This document shows positions 39,094-47,272 of a DNA stretch of 64,000 nt, in pieces. This DNA comes from Vineibacter terrae (GTDB taxonomy: Bacteria; Pseudomonadota; Alphaproteobacteria; Reyranellales; Reyranellaceae). Numbering within the stretch: the first letter of the stretch is position 1; each line of letters starts with the position of its first letter. The stretch covers positions 62,001 to 126,000 of the forward strand of contig NZ_VDUZ01000017.1 in assembly GCF_008039615.1 (NCBI RefSeq), given 5' to 3'. The translations under genes were made by a program, and so were the position numbers. The notes beneath the pieces are model-generated. The model searched no databases. It was not told the origin of the DNA and saw only the letters and a list, made by a program, of their open reading frames with translations.

Positions 39094-40062
39094 CTATTGC
39101 CGCTGGATGCCGAGCTGATCCGCCGTGCGGCGCCAGAGGTCCTGCTCCGACCGGATGAACTGCGCCAGCGCGACGCCTGACAGCGCCTCGGGATACATGC
39201 CGAGGGCTCCCATACGCGCCGCGACCTCTTGATCGACGGTGGCCTTCCTGATTTCCGCCGCCAGCCGCTCGACGATGGCATCTGGTGTTCCCCGCGGCGC
39301 GACGAGCACGAACCACCCGTCAACGACCATATCCGGCACCATCTCTGCGACGGTGGGCACCGTCGGATACCGGGCCAGACGTTTTCTCGAGAAGACGGCA
39401 ATCGGTGTCAGCTTCCCGGACTCGACCATCGAGGCCAGCGCCGCAACACCATCGGTCATCAGCATGGCATCACGGCTCAGCAGCGCCGATATGGCGGTCG
39501 TGCTGCCGTTGAACGACACGGTGAAGAATTTGCTGCCGCTGCGATGAGCCAGCATCTCGGTCGCAAGGTGCGGCACCGAGTTGAAACCGGAAACCGCAAC
39601 GGTCACGATATCCGGCTGTGCCTTGGCCAGAGCAAGGACGCCGCCCAGCGTCTGGGCTGGCGCGTGCGCTGCCGCCACCATCAGCAGCGGGGCACGTGCC
39701 ACCAGCGCGACAGGAACGAAATCCTTGTCGAAGTCGTACTGCATCTCCTTCATCGTATGCGGTGCAACCGTGATCGCCGAAGCGTGAACGACGCCCAGCG
39801 CATAGCCATCCGCAGGCAGACGCCTCAGTGCGCCCAACGCGATGTTGCCTCCCGCGCCGCCGCGCGAATCGACAATGAACTGCTGCTGGAACGCCCGGCC
39901 CAACCGGTCGGCCAGCAGCCGCGCCATGACGTCGGGTGCAGAACCTGTTGCTGCCGTCACGATCACTCGCACCGGTTTGTGTGGCCAGTTTTCGGCCAGC
40001 ACGCCAGTCGGCACGCCCACCAGCACCGCCAGCCATAACACCAGCGTATCGGCCATCCTCAT
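39094..40062 (-). CDS. Tripartite tricarboxylate transporter (Bug/TctC) substrate-binding protein
   Basis: A 322-residue periplasmic protein. A signal peptide is clear (LVLWLAVLVGVPTGVLA, cleaved before ENWPHKPV). The mature part has the Bug-family hallmarks PVRVIVTAATGSAPDVMARL, DSRGGAGGNIALG and YDFDKDFVPVALVARAPLL. Such proteins bind carboxylates for TctAB permeases. No tctA or tctB gene is in the window, so it probably shares a permease encoded elsewhere or acts as a sensor. It overlaps the dioxygenase stop by 4 bases (ATGA), pointing to an aromatic acid or ring-cleavage substrate. Confidence 0.9.
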   Translation of the reverse strand: MRMADTLVLWLAVLVGVPTGVLAENWPHKPVRVIVTAATGSAPDVMARLLADRLGRAFQQQFIVDSRGGAGGNIALGALRRLPADGYALGVVHASAITVAPHTMKEMQYDFDKDFVPVALVARAPLLMVAAAHAPAQTLGGVLALAKAQPDIVTVAVSGFNSVPHLATEMLAHRSGSKFFTVSFNGSTTAISALLSRDAMLMTDGVAALASMVESGKLTPIAVFSRKRLARYPTVPTVAEMVPDMVVDGWFVLVAPRGTPDAIVERLAAEIRKATVDQEVAARMGALGMYPEALSGVALAQFIRSEQDLWRRTADQLGIQRQ

Positions 40063-40937
40063 GACAGGCGCTCGCCAGACTGGTGCCCCCAGGTGCTGAA
40101 CCGCTCGTATCGCCCCGGGCTCCAGGGCGTGGTCTCGATGCGCAGGCCGCCCCAGCCGACCTCCAGGTCGAAGCCGGATGGCGTGCGGCAGTAGAACGAC
40201 ACCATGCGGTCGTTGGGATGCTGTCCCAGCGTGCGCGTGATCGGCACGCCGGCGTCGCGCGCCCGGTCATAGGCCAGGCCGACATCCTCCAGCGCGGCGG
40301 CTTCGACCATGATGTGGTTGAGCCGTTTGGGCAGCGTCATCGGCAGGCCGGCATAGGCGATCGAATGGTGCCGCGGGTTCAGGTGCAGGAAGGACACCGT
40401 TACGGGCAACGGTCCGATCCGGTCGTGGATACGATCGCTCAGCCCCGCGCCCAGCGCATCGACACAGAAGCGCTCGCTGCCGGGAAGGTCGGCCGTGCCC
40501 AACACGATGTGCCCCAGCCCGCCATCGCCGGTCACGAACCCGCCGGCGACCAGGGGTGAGCGGAAGACCTCGCCGCCATCACGCGCACCCGTCGCCAGCT
40601 CGAACGGTGTGCCGTTGGGATCGTCGAACCGGAAGAACCGCGTCACGCCGCGCAGCGCCGCCTCGCCGTCGCTGCCCGGGGACACGGCGACGCCGGCGCC
40701 GCGCAGACGTGCAACCCGCTGCTCCAGCGCCGCCTCGGAGTCGACCTCGAAGCCCGCGAAGGCGAGGTCATCGCGACTGCCGGGCAGCACCAGGATGCGC
40801 CGGGCACGCGCGTCGAAGCGGCATGCCAGCCCGGCATTGAGGGTCTCAACCGCGAAGCCGCAGATCGCGTCGGCAAACCGTGCCCACGCCGCGAGGTCCG
40901 ATGCCTCGACGCCGATATAGCCGAGCCGGATCGTCAT
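40059..40937 (-). CDS. Extradiol ring-cleavage dioxygenase (VOC family, BphC/HsaC-like)
   Basis: A 292-residue two-domain VOC protein, the size of 2,3-dihydroxybiphenyl 1,2-dioxygenase. The Fe(II) ligands are present: His143 (GLGHIVL), His208 (RLNHIMVE) and Glu259 (GFDLEVGW). The second-shell catalytic His (NPRHHSIAY, residues 188-194) and Tyr249 (SFYCRTPSG) are also present. It should cleave a catechol next to its hydroxyls. The start at 40937 overlaps the monooxygenase stop (ATGA). Together with the flavin hydroxylase it forms a hydroxylate-then-cleave pair; the true substrate is unknown. Confidence 0.9.
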   Translation of the reverse strand: MTIRLGYIGVEASDLAAWARFADAICGFAVETLNAGLACRFDARARRILVLPGSRDDLAFAGFEVDSEAALEQRVARLRGAGVAVSPGSDGEAALRGVTRFFRFDDPNGTPFELATGARDGGEVFRSPLVAGGFVTGDGGLGHIVLGTADLPGSERFCVDALGAGLSDRIHDRIGPLPVTVSFLHLNPRHHSIAYAGLPMTLPKRLNHIMVEAAALEDVGLAYDRARDAGVPITRTLGQHPNDRMVSFYCRTPSGFDLEVGWGGLRIETTPWSPGRYERFSTWGHQSGERLS

Positions 40938-42595
40938 GAACGTGCCTCCTGTTGCCTGGCTCCGCGGACACGCTCCAGCAGCGCATCGATCGCTGCGGGA
41001 GGCGCATGGCCACGCCACGCGACACGCTGGTCGGGCCGCACCAGGACCAGAGGGTGGTCGTACAGAGCTGCCGCCTGCGGCTCGGCGCTGATGTCGACAA
41101 CTGCCAGCGGCAGCCCCTGGCGTGTCGCCGCCGCCTGGAACGCCGTCGACAGCGGCGTTCGGCCATGCGTGACCAGGGTGAAATCCGGCCCGAGCAGATC
41201 GTGCAGCCAAGCGCCATCGCGCAGGCGGGCCTGCGGGGCACGGCAACCCGGCGTCGTCGAGGGCTCGTAGCGGTCGATCTCGAAGGCCGGCGCGATGCCA
41301 TCGTCGTAGGCGATGACCGGCGAGCCGCCATAGGCGATGGCGAAGTTCAACCCCACGGGGTTGAACTGCGCCTTGTCCGTCGCCAGCAGCGCCGCGCCGT
41401 ATGCCCGTCGAGCGCCATCACCGTCGGGGCCGTCATCCTCCAGCGCCGCCGGCAGCCTGACGCGGCCCTGCTCGGCGAACAGCCGCTGCGCGGCGCGCGA
41501 CACCTGCTCGCCGATCGGCTGCCGCTCCGCCTCGTAGGCGTCCAGCAGCGCGCTCGATCCCCAGCCTTTGAGGGTAGCCGCCAGCATCCAGCCCAGCGAT
41601 ATGGCATCTTCGATGCCCGCGTTCATGCCGAAGCCGCCATAGGGAATCCAGAGATGGGCGGCGTCGCCGGCCAGGAACATGTTGCCGGCACGATAGCGGT
41701 CGGCGACCAGGCGGCGTCCGGTCCAATCCTCCGCAGCCAGGATCTCGACATCGACTGGTGCGCCGATCACCTGCGCGATCATGGCGCGCGTGTCGGTGGC
41801 ATCGAACGCCTCCTCCCGCCGCAGCGTGCAATGGCACAGCCACAGCGACTCGCCGTCCAGGGCGATCACGTTGCCGCGCCGCTCGTCGTTGATGATCCAG
41901 GTCATCCAGGCAGCGGCCCGGGGCTGGCGCGCCTTCAGGTCGTGGGACCGCAGATAGACGGAGCGCGTGCGGGACAGGTTGTCGTCACCGTGCAGCTTCG
42001 CGCCGATCGCCTTGCGGACCAGGCTGCGCGCGCCATCGCAGCCGACGGCGAAACGCGCACGCAGCCGGCGCTCGCTGCCCGTAGCGGGATGGCGGACCAG
42101 CGCCTCGACACCGGCCCCACGGTCCGTCAGCGCAGTCACCTCGGCATCGAAGTCCACCGCGATACTCAGCGTGTCCATCGCGTGCCGGCGCAGCACGGGC
42201 TCGAGATACAACTGGCTGATGCGATGCGGCGGCTCCGGCGTCGGCCACGTGCCGTCCAGCGAACCGTCCGCATCGTCATAGCGCCGGGACCACGCAGGGA
42301 ACGGAAAGCGGCCCAGCTCGTGACCGAGGAAGCGCGTGGCGTAGGCGACATCACAGGGGTGATCCGCCGGCAGGCCGGCGCGACGCACCTCGGCCGCGAC
42401 GCCCAGCCGCCGGAAGATCTCCATGCTGCGCGCGCTCGTGGTGTTGCATTTGGGATGGGCCGGCGCATCGGCGGGGCGCGCCTCGAGCACCCGCACGCTG
42501 ACACCGCGGCTGGCGAGATCCATCGCCAGCGTCAGGCCGACCGGCCCGGCCCCCACCACCAGGACATCGCAATCGCAGCCGTTCGTGTCGCTCAT
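40934..42595 (-). CDS. FAD-dependent aromatic hydroxylase (MhpA/PheA-like)
   Basis: A 553-residue group A flavin monooxygenase. The Rossmann motif VVGAGPVGLTLAMDLASRGV is at about residues 11-30, the DG motif is VGCDGARSLVRKAIGA, and the FAD-ribityl GD motif is NMFLAGDAAHLWIPYGGFGM. A C-terminal thioredoxin-like domain ends the protein, as in MhpA and phenol hydroxylase. It hydroxylates a phenolic ring using NAD(P)H and O2, giving a catechol for the next gene. The start MSDTNGCDC at 42595 fits the family; longer frames reach the LysR operator region. Confidence 0.92.
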   Translation of the reverse strand: MSDTNGCDCDVLVVGAGPVGLTLAMDLASRGVSVRVLEARPADAPAHPKCNTTSARSMEIFRRLGVAAEVRRAGLPADHPCDVAYATRFLGHELGRFPFPAWSRRYDDADGSLDGTWPTPEPPHRISQLYLEPVLRRHAMDTLSIAVDFDAEVTALTDRGAGVEALVRHPATGSERRLRARFAVGCDGARSLVRKAIGAKLHGDDNLSRTRSVYLRSHDLKARQPRAAAWMTWIINDERRGNVIALDGESLWLCHCTLRREEAFDATDTRAMIAQVIGAPVDVEILAAEDWTGRRLVADRYRAGNMFLAGDAAHLWIPYGGFGMNAGIEDAISLGWMLAATLKGWGSSALLDAYEAERQPIGEQVSRAAQRLFAEQGRVRLPAALEDDGPDGDGARRAYGAALLATDKAQFNPVGLNFAIAYGGSPVIAYDDGIAPAFEIDRYEPSTTPGCRAPQARLRDGAWLHDLLGPDFTLVTHGRTPLSTAFQAAATRQGLPLAVVDISAEPQAAALYDHPLVLVRPDQRVAWRGHAPPAAIDALLERVRGARQQEARS

Positions 42596-42672
42596 CGTCG
42601 CGCCCTGGGCGTCGTTTCCTCGACGCCGGGCGTACATCACGCGCGCATGGGCGGGAAATCGAGAGTCGGCAT

Positions 42673-42699
42673 CCAGGTATCAACGGTATAAATACCTGG
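42673..42699. promoter_or_regulatory. LysR-type operator (8-11-8 inverted repeat)
   Basis: CCAGGTAT and its exact reverse complement ATACCTGG are separated by 11 bases, giving the T-N11-A core of LysR binding sites. A further AGGTAT half-site follows at 42706-42711. The site lies in the 129-base gap between the divergent monooxygenase operon and LysR gene, 25 bases before the LysR start. Binding by the adjacent LysR protein is inferred. Confidence 0.75.
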
Positions 42700-42724
42700 C
42701 TGCCGAGGTATCCAGGAGTGACGC

Positions 42725-43636
42725 ATGACCAACCTGCGCCGCGTCAACCTCAACCTGATGCCGGTGCTGCGCGAGCTCCTGCGGACCCGCAATGTGACGC
42801 GCGCGGCCGAACGCCTGGGCCTCACCCAGTCGGCCACCAGCGCCGCCCTGGGGCGCCTGCGCCTGCTCCTGCAGGACGACCTGCTGGTGATGGTGGGACG
42901 CCGCATGCAGCTGACGGAGACGGCGGAGCGTCTGGTCGTGCCGCTGGAGGAAGCCCTGGCGGCGCTCGAGCAGGCCATCGTGCCGCCGGCGTTCGACCCA
43001 GCCCGCCTCGACCGCCGGTTCGTGATCGCCACCGCCGATTACGTTTCCTTCCTGTTGGCGCCGGCGGTCGTGCGCGGCATCACCCGGGCGGCGCCGCGCT
43101 GTACGCTCCAGATCGTCGACATCCCGGCCAACTATGCCGCCGCCATGCGCATGGGCGCGGCTGACCTGCTGCTGGCGCCCGATCTGGGGATCAGCCGGCA
43201 GCCGGGCATGAAGCGCGCGCCACTGATACGGGACCGCATGGTCTGCATCGCCGCCCGGGATCACCCCGATATCGGGGCGCGGCTGGATCGGCGGACCTAT
43301 CTACGGCTGCCGCACGCGACCTTCCGCACCGGCGGCGACAACGAGACCAGCTTCGAGCAGCACCTGCTGCACCGCCTGAACGTGCGGCAGAACGACGTGG
43401 TGTTCGTGCCCAACTTCATGCTGCTGCCGCAGATCGTGGCCGAGACCGCCTGCATCGCCCTCGTCCACCGCAGGCTCGCCGAGCGCTTTGCGGTGATGGC
43501 GCCGATCCGCATCATCGAGCCGCCGCTGCGGCTGCCCGACATCGAGATCGCGATGTTCTGGACCGCCAGCCAGGATCGCGATCCCGCCCATCAGTGGCTG
43601 CGCGCCCTCCTGAAGGCGGCAGCCACTGAGGCTTGA
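42725..43636 (+). CDS. LysR-family regulator of the adjacent monooxygenase operon (NodD/LinR type)
   Basis: A 303-residue LysR protein. The HTH reads LLRTRNVTRAAERLGLTQSA / TSAALGRLR (residues about 19-47). The short N-terminus MTNLRRVNLNLMPVLRELL is typical of the NodD/NahR/LinR branch, which often controls aromatic catabolism. The effector domain contains ATADYVSFLLAPAVVRGI. AGGAG stands 8 bases before the ATG. It is divergent from the monooxygenase operon over a perfect T-N11-A palindrome, so it probably activates that operon in response to its substrate. Confidence 0.93.
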   Translation: MTNLRRVNLNLMPVLRELLRTRNVTRAAERLGLTQSATSAALGRLRLLLQDDLLVMVGRRMQLTETAERLVVPLEEALAALEQAIVPPAFDPARLDRRFVIATADYVSFLLAPAVVRGITRAAPRCTLQIVDIPANYAAAMRMGAADLLLAPDLGISRQPGMKRAPLIRDRMVCIAARDHPDIGARLDRRTYLRLPHATFRTGGDNETSFEQHLLHRLNVRQNDVVFVPNFMLLPQIVAETACIALVHRRLAERFAVMAPIRIIEPPLRLPDIEIAMFWTASQDRDPAHQWLRALLKAAATEA

Positions 43637-43647
43637 AGCGCGTAAGG

Positions 43648-45165
43648 CTACAGCCCCAGCTTCGCCGCCAGCCCGATCCGCTGCAGCTTGCCGGTCGCAC
43701 CCTTGGGAATCTCAGGCAGGAACAGCACCTTGCGCGGCACCTTGAAGTTGGCCAGCCGCGCGCTCACGAAGTCGCGCAGCTCCTTCTCGGTGGCGGCCAT
43801 GCCTTCGCGCAGCACCACGGCGGCGGCGACCTCCTCGCCCAGCTTGTCGTGCGGCATCGCGAAGGTGACCACCTGCAGCACGGCGGGATGGTCCATCAGG
43901 ACCTCATCCACCTCGCGCGGGGAGACCTTCTCGCCGCCACGGTTGATGATCTCCTTCAGCCGCCCCGTGATGCTGATATAGCCCTCGCCGTCCATCACGC
44001 CCTGATCGCCGGTGCGGAACCAGCCGTTGGTGAAGGCCTCGCCGTTGGCGTTGGGGTTGTTCTCGTAGCCCGCCGTGACGTTGGCGCCGCGGATCACGAT
44101 CTCGCCGGTCGCACCGGCTGCCAGCAGCGTGCCGGCCTCGTCCATGATCGCGATCTCGGGACCGGCGGCGACGCCGACGGTGCCCGGCTTGCGCGTGCCC
44201 GGCGGCAGCATGTTGCTCGCCATCTGGTGCGAAGCCTCGGTCATGCCGTAGGCCTCGATCACAGGGGCGCTGAACGTGGCCTCCAGCTCGGCGATCACCT
44301 GCGGCGGCAGCGAGGAGGACGAGGAGCGCACGAAGCGCAGCGGATTGGCGGTGATGATCGCCTTGTTCTGCGTCGCACGCGTCAGGATCGCCTGATGCAT
44401 GGTGGGCACCGCGGTGTACCAGGTCGGCTTGGCCTCCTGCATCCAGGCGAAGAAGCGCAGCGCATTGAAGCCGGGTGTGCAGAACACGGCGCTGCCGGCC
44501 GAGAACGGCGCCAGCAGGCCGGCCATCAGCCCGTGGATATGGAACAGCGGCATGATGTTCAGGCCGCGGTCGCTTGCGGTGAACCGCAGCGCCTGGGCGA
44601 TATTGCCGGCGGATGCGCAGATGTTGCGCTGCGCCAGCGGCACGATCTTGGGTCGCGACGTCGTGCCCGACGTGTGCAGGATCAGGGCGACATCGTCGGC
44701 TTCCGCATAGCGGCCGTTGCCGGTGCCGGCGCCGACATGATCGCCGAGCGTGAATGCGCCGGCGCCCTGCGACGGCTCGGCGGCGAGCTCGATCACCGGC
44801 ACGCCCATCTTGCGGGCGACGCCGACCGCGGGCGAGTCGCTGCCCTTGTCGACCACCAGCGCCTTGGCGTTGATGTCGGACATATAGAACTCGAACTCGT
44901 CGGCGCGATAGGCGGGATTGAGCGGCGCGGCCGTGGCGCCCGCGGCGATGGCGACGAAGGCCGTGGCCATTTCCGGCCCGTTGGGCAGCACGATCGCCAC
45001 CCTATCGTTGCGGCCGATGCCCATGCCATTGAGCGTGCCAAGGCTGCGATCGACAAGCCCGCGCAGGCCGGCATAGGTGAGTGGCGGCGTGCCGGGTGCC
45101 GCGATCGCGACGTCGGCGTCGGCGCCCTTGGCCAGCAGTTCCCGCAGCGTCGAAACCCTCGTCAT
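43648..45165 (-). CDS. Acyl-CoA synthetase, oxalate-CoA ligase type (AAE3/Pcs60-like)
   Basis: A 505-residue ANL-superfamily ligase. The AMP-binding P-loop LHTSGTTSRPKIVPL, then MPLFHIHGLMAGLLAPFSAG, TWYTAVPTMHQAIL, the A5 motif EAYGMTEASHQM, the A8 hinge GRLKEIINRGGEKVSPREVD and the catalytic Lys in PKGATGKLQRIG are intact. From memory of the family, TTSRPK, LFHIHGLMAGL and YTAVPTMHQ follow plant AAE3 and yeast Pcs60 oxalyl-CoA synthetases closely. A broader 4-coumarate-type ligase is the alternative. It follows the ketopantoate-reductase-like gene by 40 bases. Confidence 0.82.
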   Translation of the reverse strand: MTRVSTLRELLAKGADADVAIAAPGTPPLTYAGLRGLVDRSLGTLNGMGIGRNDRVAIVLPNGPEMATAFVAIAAGATAAPLNPAYRADEFEFYMSDINAKALVVDKGSDSPAVGVARKMGVPVIELAAEPSQGAGAFTLGDHVGAGTGNGRYAEADDVALILHTSGTTSRPKIVPLAQRNICASAGNIAQALRFTASDRGLNIMPLFHIHGLMAGLLAPFSAGSAVFCTPGFNALRFFAWMQEAKPTWYTAVPTMHQAILTRATQNKAIITANPLRFVRSSSSSLPPQVIAELEATFSAPVIEAYGMTEASHQMASNMLPPGTRKPGTVGVAAGPEIAIMDEAGTLLAAGATGEIVIRGANVTAGYENNPNANGEAFTNGWFRTGDQGVMDGEGYISITGRLKEIINRGGEKVSPREVDEVLMDHPAVLQVVTFAMPHDKLGEEVAAAVVLREGMAATEKELRDFVSARLANFKVPRKVLFLPEIPKGATGKLQRIGLAAKLGL

Positions 45166-45205
45166 GTCACGCCCTCTCAAGCCATTACCAGATGCATCAT
45201 GCTGA

Positions 45206-46210
45206 TCACGCCGGCTCGATCCGCAACCGCCCCTTGGCGGCCTGCAGCGAGCCGGCCAGGAGGCTGGCGCAGGCGTAGACCGCATCGATATGCGGCGTCG
45301 GCGTCTGCGTGATGCGGCCCAGCTCGACGACCGAGCCGACCAGCGCCTCGACTTCGATGACGCGGCCCGCCTCGATATCCTGCAGCATCGAGGTCTTGTG
45401 CGCCCCGACCGCCTCGGCGCCGGCGATGCGCTTCTCGAGCGACACGCGGAAGCGGATGCCCAGCTTCTCGCCGACAGCCTGCGCCTCCTGCATCATCTTG
45501 GCCGCCAGGTCCCGCGTCAGCGGAAAGCGACAGATATCGACCAGGGTCGCATGCGTGAGCGCGCTCAGCGGATTGAAGCTGAGGTTGCCCCACAGCTTGG
45601 TCCAGATCTCGGCCCGGATGTCGGAGGTCACGGGGGCCTTGAAGCCGGCCTTGCGCAGCGTCTCCGACACGGCCTTGATGCGCGGTGTCTCGCTGTTGTC
45701 GATCTCGGCGATCGAGAACCGGTTGCCCTCGATATGCTTGATGGATCCCGGCGCCGTGATCTCCGCTGCCGGATAGACCACCGAGCCGATCACGCGCTCG
45801 ATCGGCAAATTGTCGGCGATCACACCGCCCGGATCGACGCTCTGCAGCCTGGCGCCCTCATGCGGCCCGGCCTGCTTCATGAAATACCACCAGGGAATGC
45901 CGTTCTGCGCCGTCATCACCATGGTATCAGGGCCATAAAGCGCGGGGAGGTCCTTGACGACCGCCGCCACCTGGTGGGCCTTCATGCCCAGGATCACCAG
46001 GTCCTGGGGGCCGGCGTCGGCGATCTTGTCGGTGGCGGCCACCCTGGCCACGGTCTCGCCGCCGGCCTCGTCGGCAAGCCGCAGCCCGCCGGCACGGATC
46101 GCCGCCAGGTGCGGGCCGCGCGCGATCAACGTCACCTGCTCGCCAGCCTCGGCCAAGCGCACGCCAAGCAGCCCACCAATCGCACCGGCACCGACCACGC
46201 AGATCTTCAT
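45206..46210 (-). CDS. Ketopantoate reductase family (ApbA/PanE-like)
   Basis: A 334-residue two-domain dehydrogenase. NADP binding is shown by KICVVGAGAIGGLLGVRLAE, and the family Lys and Asn residues sit in ILGMKAHQV and TAQNGIPWW. The C-terminal domain has WTKLWGNLSFNPLSALTHAT, matching the PanE KxxxN region. Classical PanE is about 300 residues; this is longer and belongs with paralogues found in catabolic operons, so pantothenate synthesis is not assured. It heads an apparent operon with the oxalate-CoA-ligase-like gene. Start MKICVV chosen over an upstream Arg-rich extension. Confidence 0.82.
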   Translation of the reverse strand: MKICVVGAGAIGGLLGVRLAEAGEQVTLIARGPHLAAIRAGGLRLADEAGGETVARVAATDKIADAGPQDLVILGMKAHQVAAVVKDLPALYGPDTMVMTAQNGIPWWYFMKQAGPHEGARLQSVDPGGVIADNLPIERVIGSVVYPAAEITAPGSIKHIEGNRFSIAEIDNSETPRIKAVSETLRKAGFKAPVTSDIRAEIWTKLWGNLSFNPLSALTHATLVDICRFPLTRDLAAKMMQEAQAVGEKLGIRFRVSLEKRIAGAEAVGAHKTSMLQDIEAGRVIEVEALVGSVVELGRITQTPTPHIDAVYACASLLAGSLQAAKGRLRIEPA

Positions 46211-46352
46211 CACGCCTCCCACGGGGCCGGCACGCCCATCCGGCCGGCGGCGCACTTAATCACGTCGGCGCCGCCGGCTAAAGCCTCATGGCGGCATCTG
46301 ACTTGTGACCGCGGCAGGGCCATGACGCTGGCGTCAGTTGCTATAAGGCGCA

Positions 46353-47150
46353 ATGCTCCTCGGTCTGCCTTATCTCGATGCCTTCCTGCTGTTTGGCGCC
46401 GGCCTGCTGGCGGCGGCCGCGAATGCCATCGCCGGCGGCGGCACGTTCCTGACATTCCCGGCCTTTCTCGCCACCGGCGTGCCGGCCGTGACCGCCAACG
46501 CCTCCAACGCAGTGGCGATCTGGCCTGGCCGGCTTCTGGTGATCGCGGCCTATCGGCGCGAGCTGGCGCGCCAGGCCGACCGGGCGCTGCGGACCGGCGC
46601 CATCTGCATCGCCGGCGGCATCACCGGCGCCTGGGCGCTGCTGCAGTCGAGCGACCAGGCATTCCTGCGCACCGTGCCATGGCTGCTCTTGATCGCTACG
46701 TTGCTGCTGCTGTTCGACCGGCCGATCCAGCGGCTCGTCGGGATCGGCACGCCGGGCAGCCGGCCCTCTCCAGCCTGGCGGGCGACGCTGACGGTGGCGC
46801 TGTTCCTGTGCGCTGCCTATGGTGGCTTCTTCGGTGGCGGCCTGGGTGTGATCCTGATGCCGCTGCTGTCGCTGTCAGGCGTGCGCGACATCCAGGAGCT
46901 GAACGCGCTCAAGAACCTCCTGGTGACGCTGATCGCCGGCGTGGCCGTGACACTGTTCGTGATCTCCGGCGCGGTGTCCTGGCCCGGCACCCTGGTCATG
47001 ATGGCTGGTGGCGTGATCGGCGGCTATTGCGGCGGCGCCGTTGCGCGGCATGTGCCGGCGCCGGCCCTGCGCGCCGTCGTGATCTTTTCCGGCTTTGCGC
47101 TCGCGGCGTACTACTTCTGGAATATCTACCTGCGCCCGGCGGCAGGCTGA
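46353..47150 (+). CDS. TSUP-family (TauE/SafE) membrane permease
   Basis: A 265-residue polytopic protein with about eight hydrophobic segments. The repeat motifs are NAIAGGGTFLTFPAFLATGV with TANASNAVAIWPG in the first half and YGGFFGGGLGVILMPLLSLS with LNALKNLLV in the second, standard for TSUP. The substrate is unknown (sulfite, sulfoacetate or similar in studied members). It is a different subgroup from the TSUP gene at 34967-35716, which lacks the GGGG motif. It is divergent from the PanE-like gene. Confidence 0.9.
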   Translation: MLLGLPYLDAFLLFGAGLLAAAANAIAGGGTFLTFPAFLATGVPAVTANASNAVAIWPGRLLVIAAYRRELARQADRALRTGAICIAGGITGAWALLQSSDQAFLRTVPWLLLIATLLLLFDRPIQRLVGIGTPGSRPSPAWRATLTVALFLCAAYGGFFGGGLGVILMPLLSLSGVRDIQELNALKNLLVTLIAGVAVTLFVISGAVSWPGTLVMMAGGVIGGYCGGAVARHVPAPALRAVVIFSGFALAAYYFWNIYLRPAAG

Positions 47151-47209
47151 CGCGGCGATTGCGCTTGGCCACCGCCTGTGGCTAAGACAGCCAGCCGGAG
47201 AGGAGCTGC

Positions 47210-47272
47210 ATGGGCGCGTTCATCGTCGAGTCATATTCCCGGAGCATGCAAGCCGAGCGGTCCGGCGCATGA
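47210..47272 (+). CDS. Possible 20-residue leader peptide coupled to the acylase gene
   Basis: ATG at 47210 is preceded 5 bases upstream by GGAGAGGAG, a much stronger ribosome site than the acylase start has. The frame reads MGAFIVESYSRSMQAERSGA and its TGA overlaps the acylase ATG (ATGA, 47269-47272). This looks like a leader ORF that loads ribosomes for the acylase. It could be a chance frame; no family is known. Confidence 0.4.
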   Translation: MGAFIVESYSRSMQAERSGA

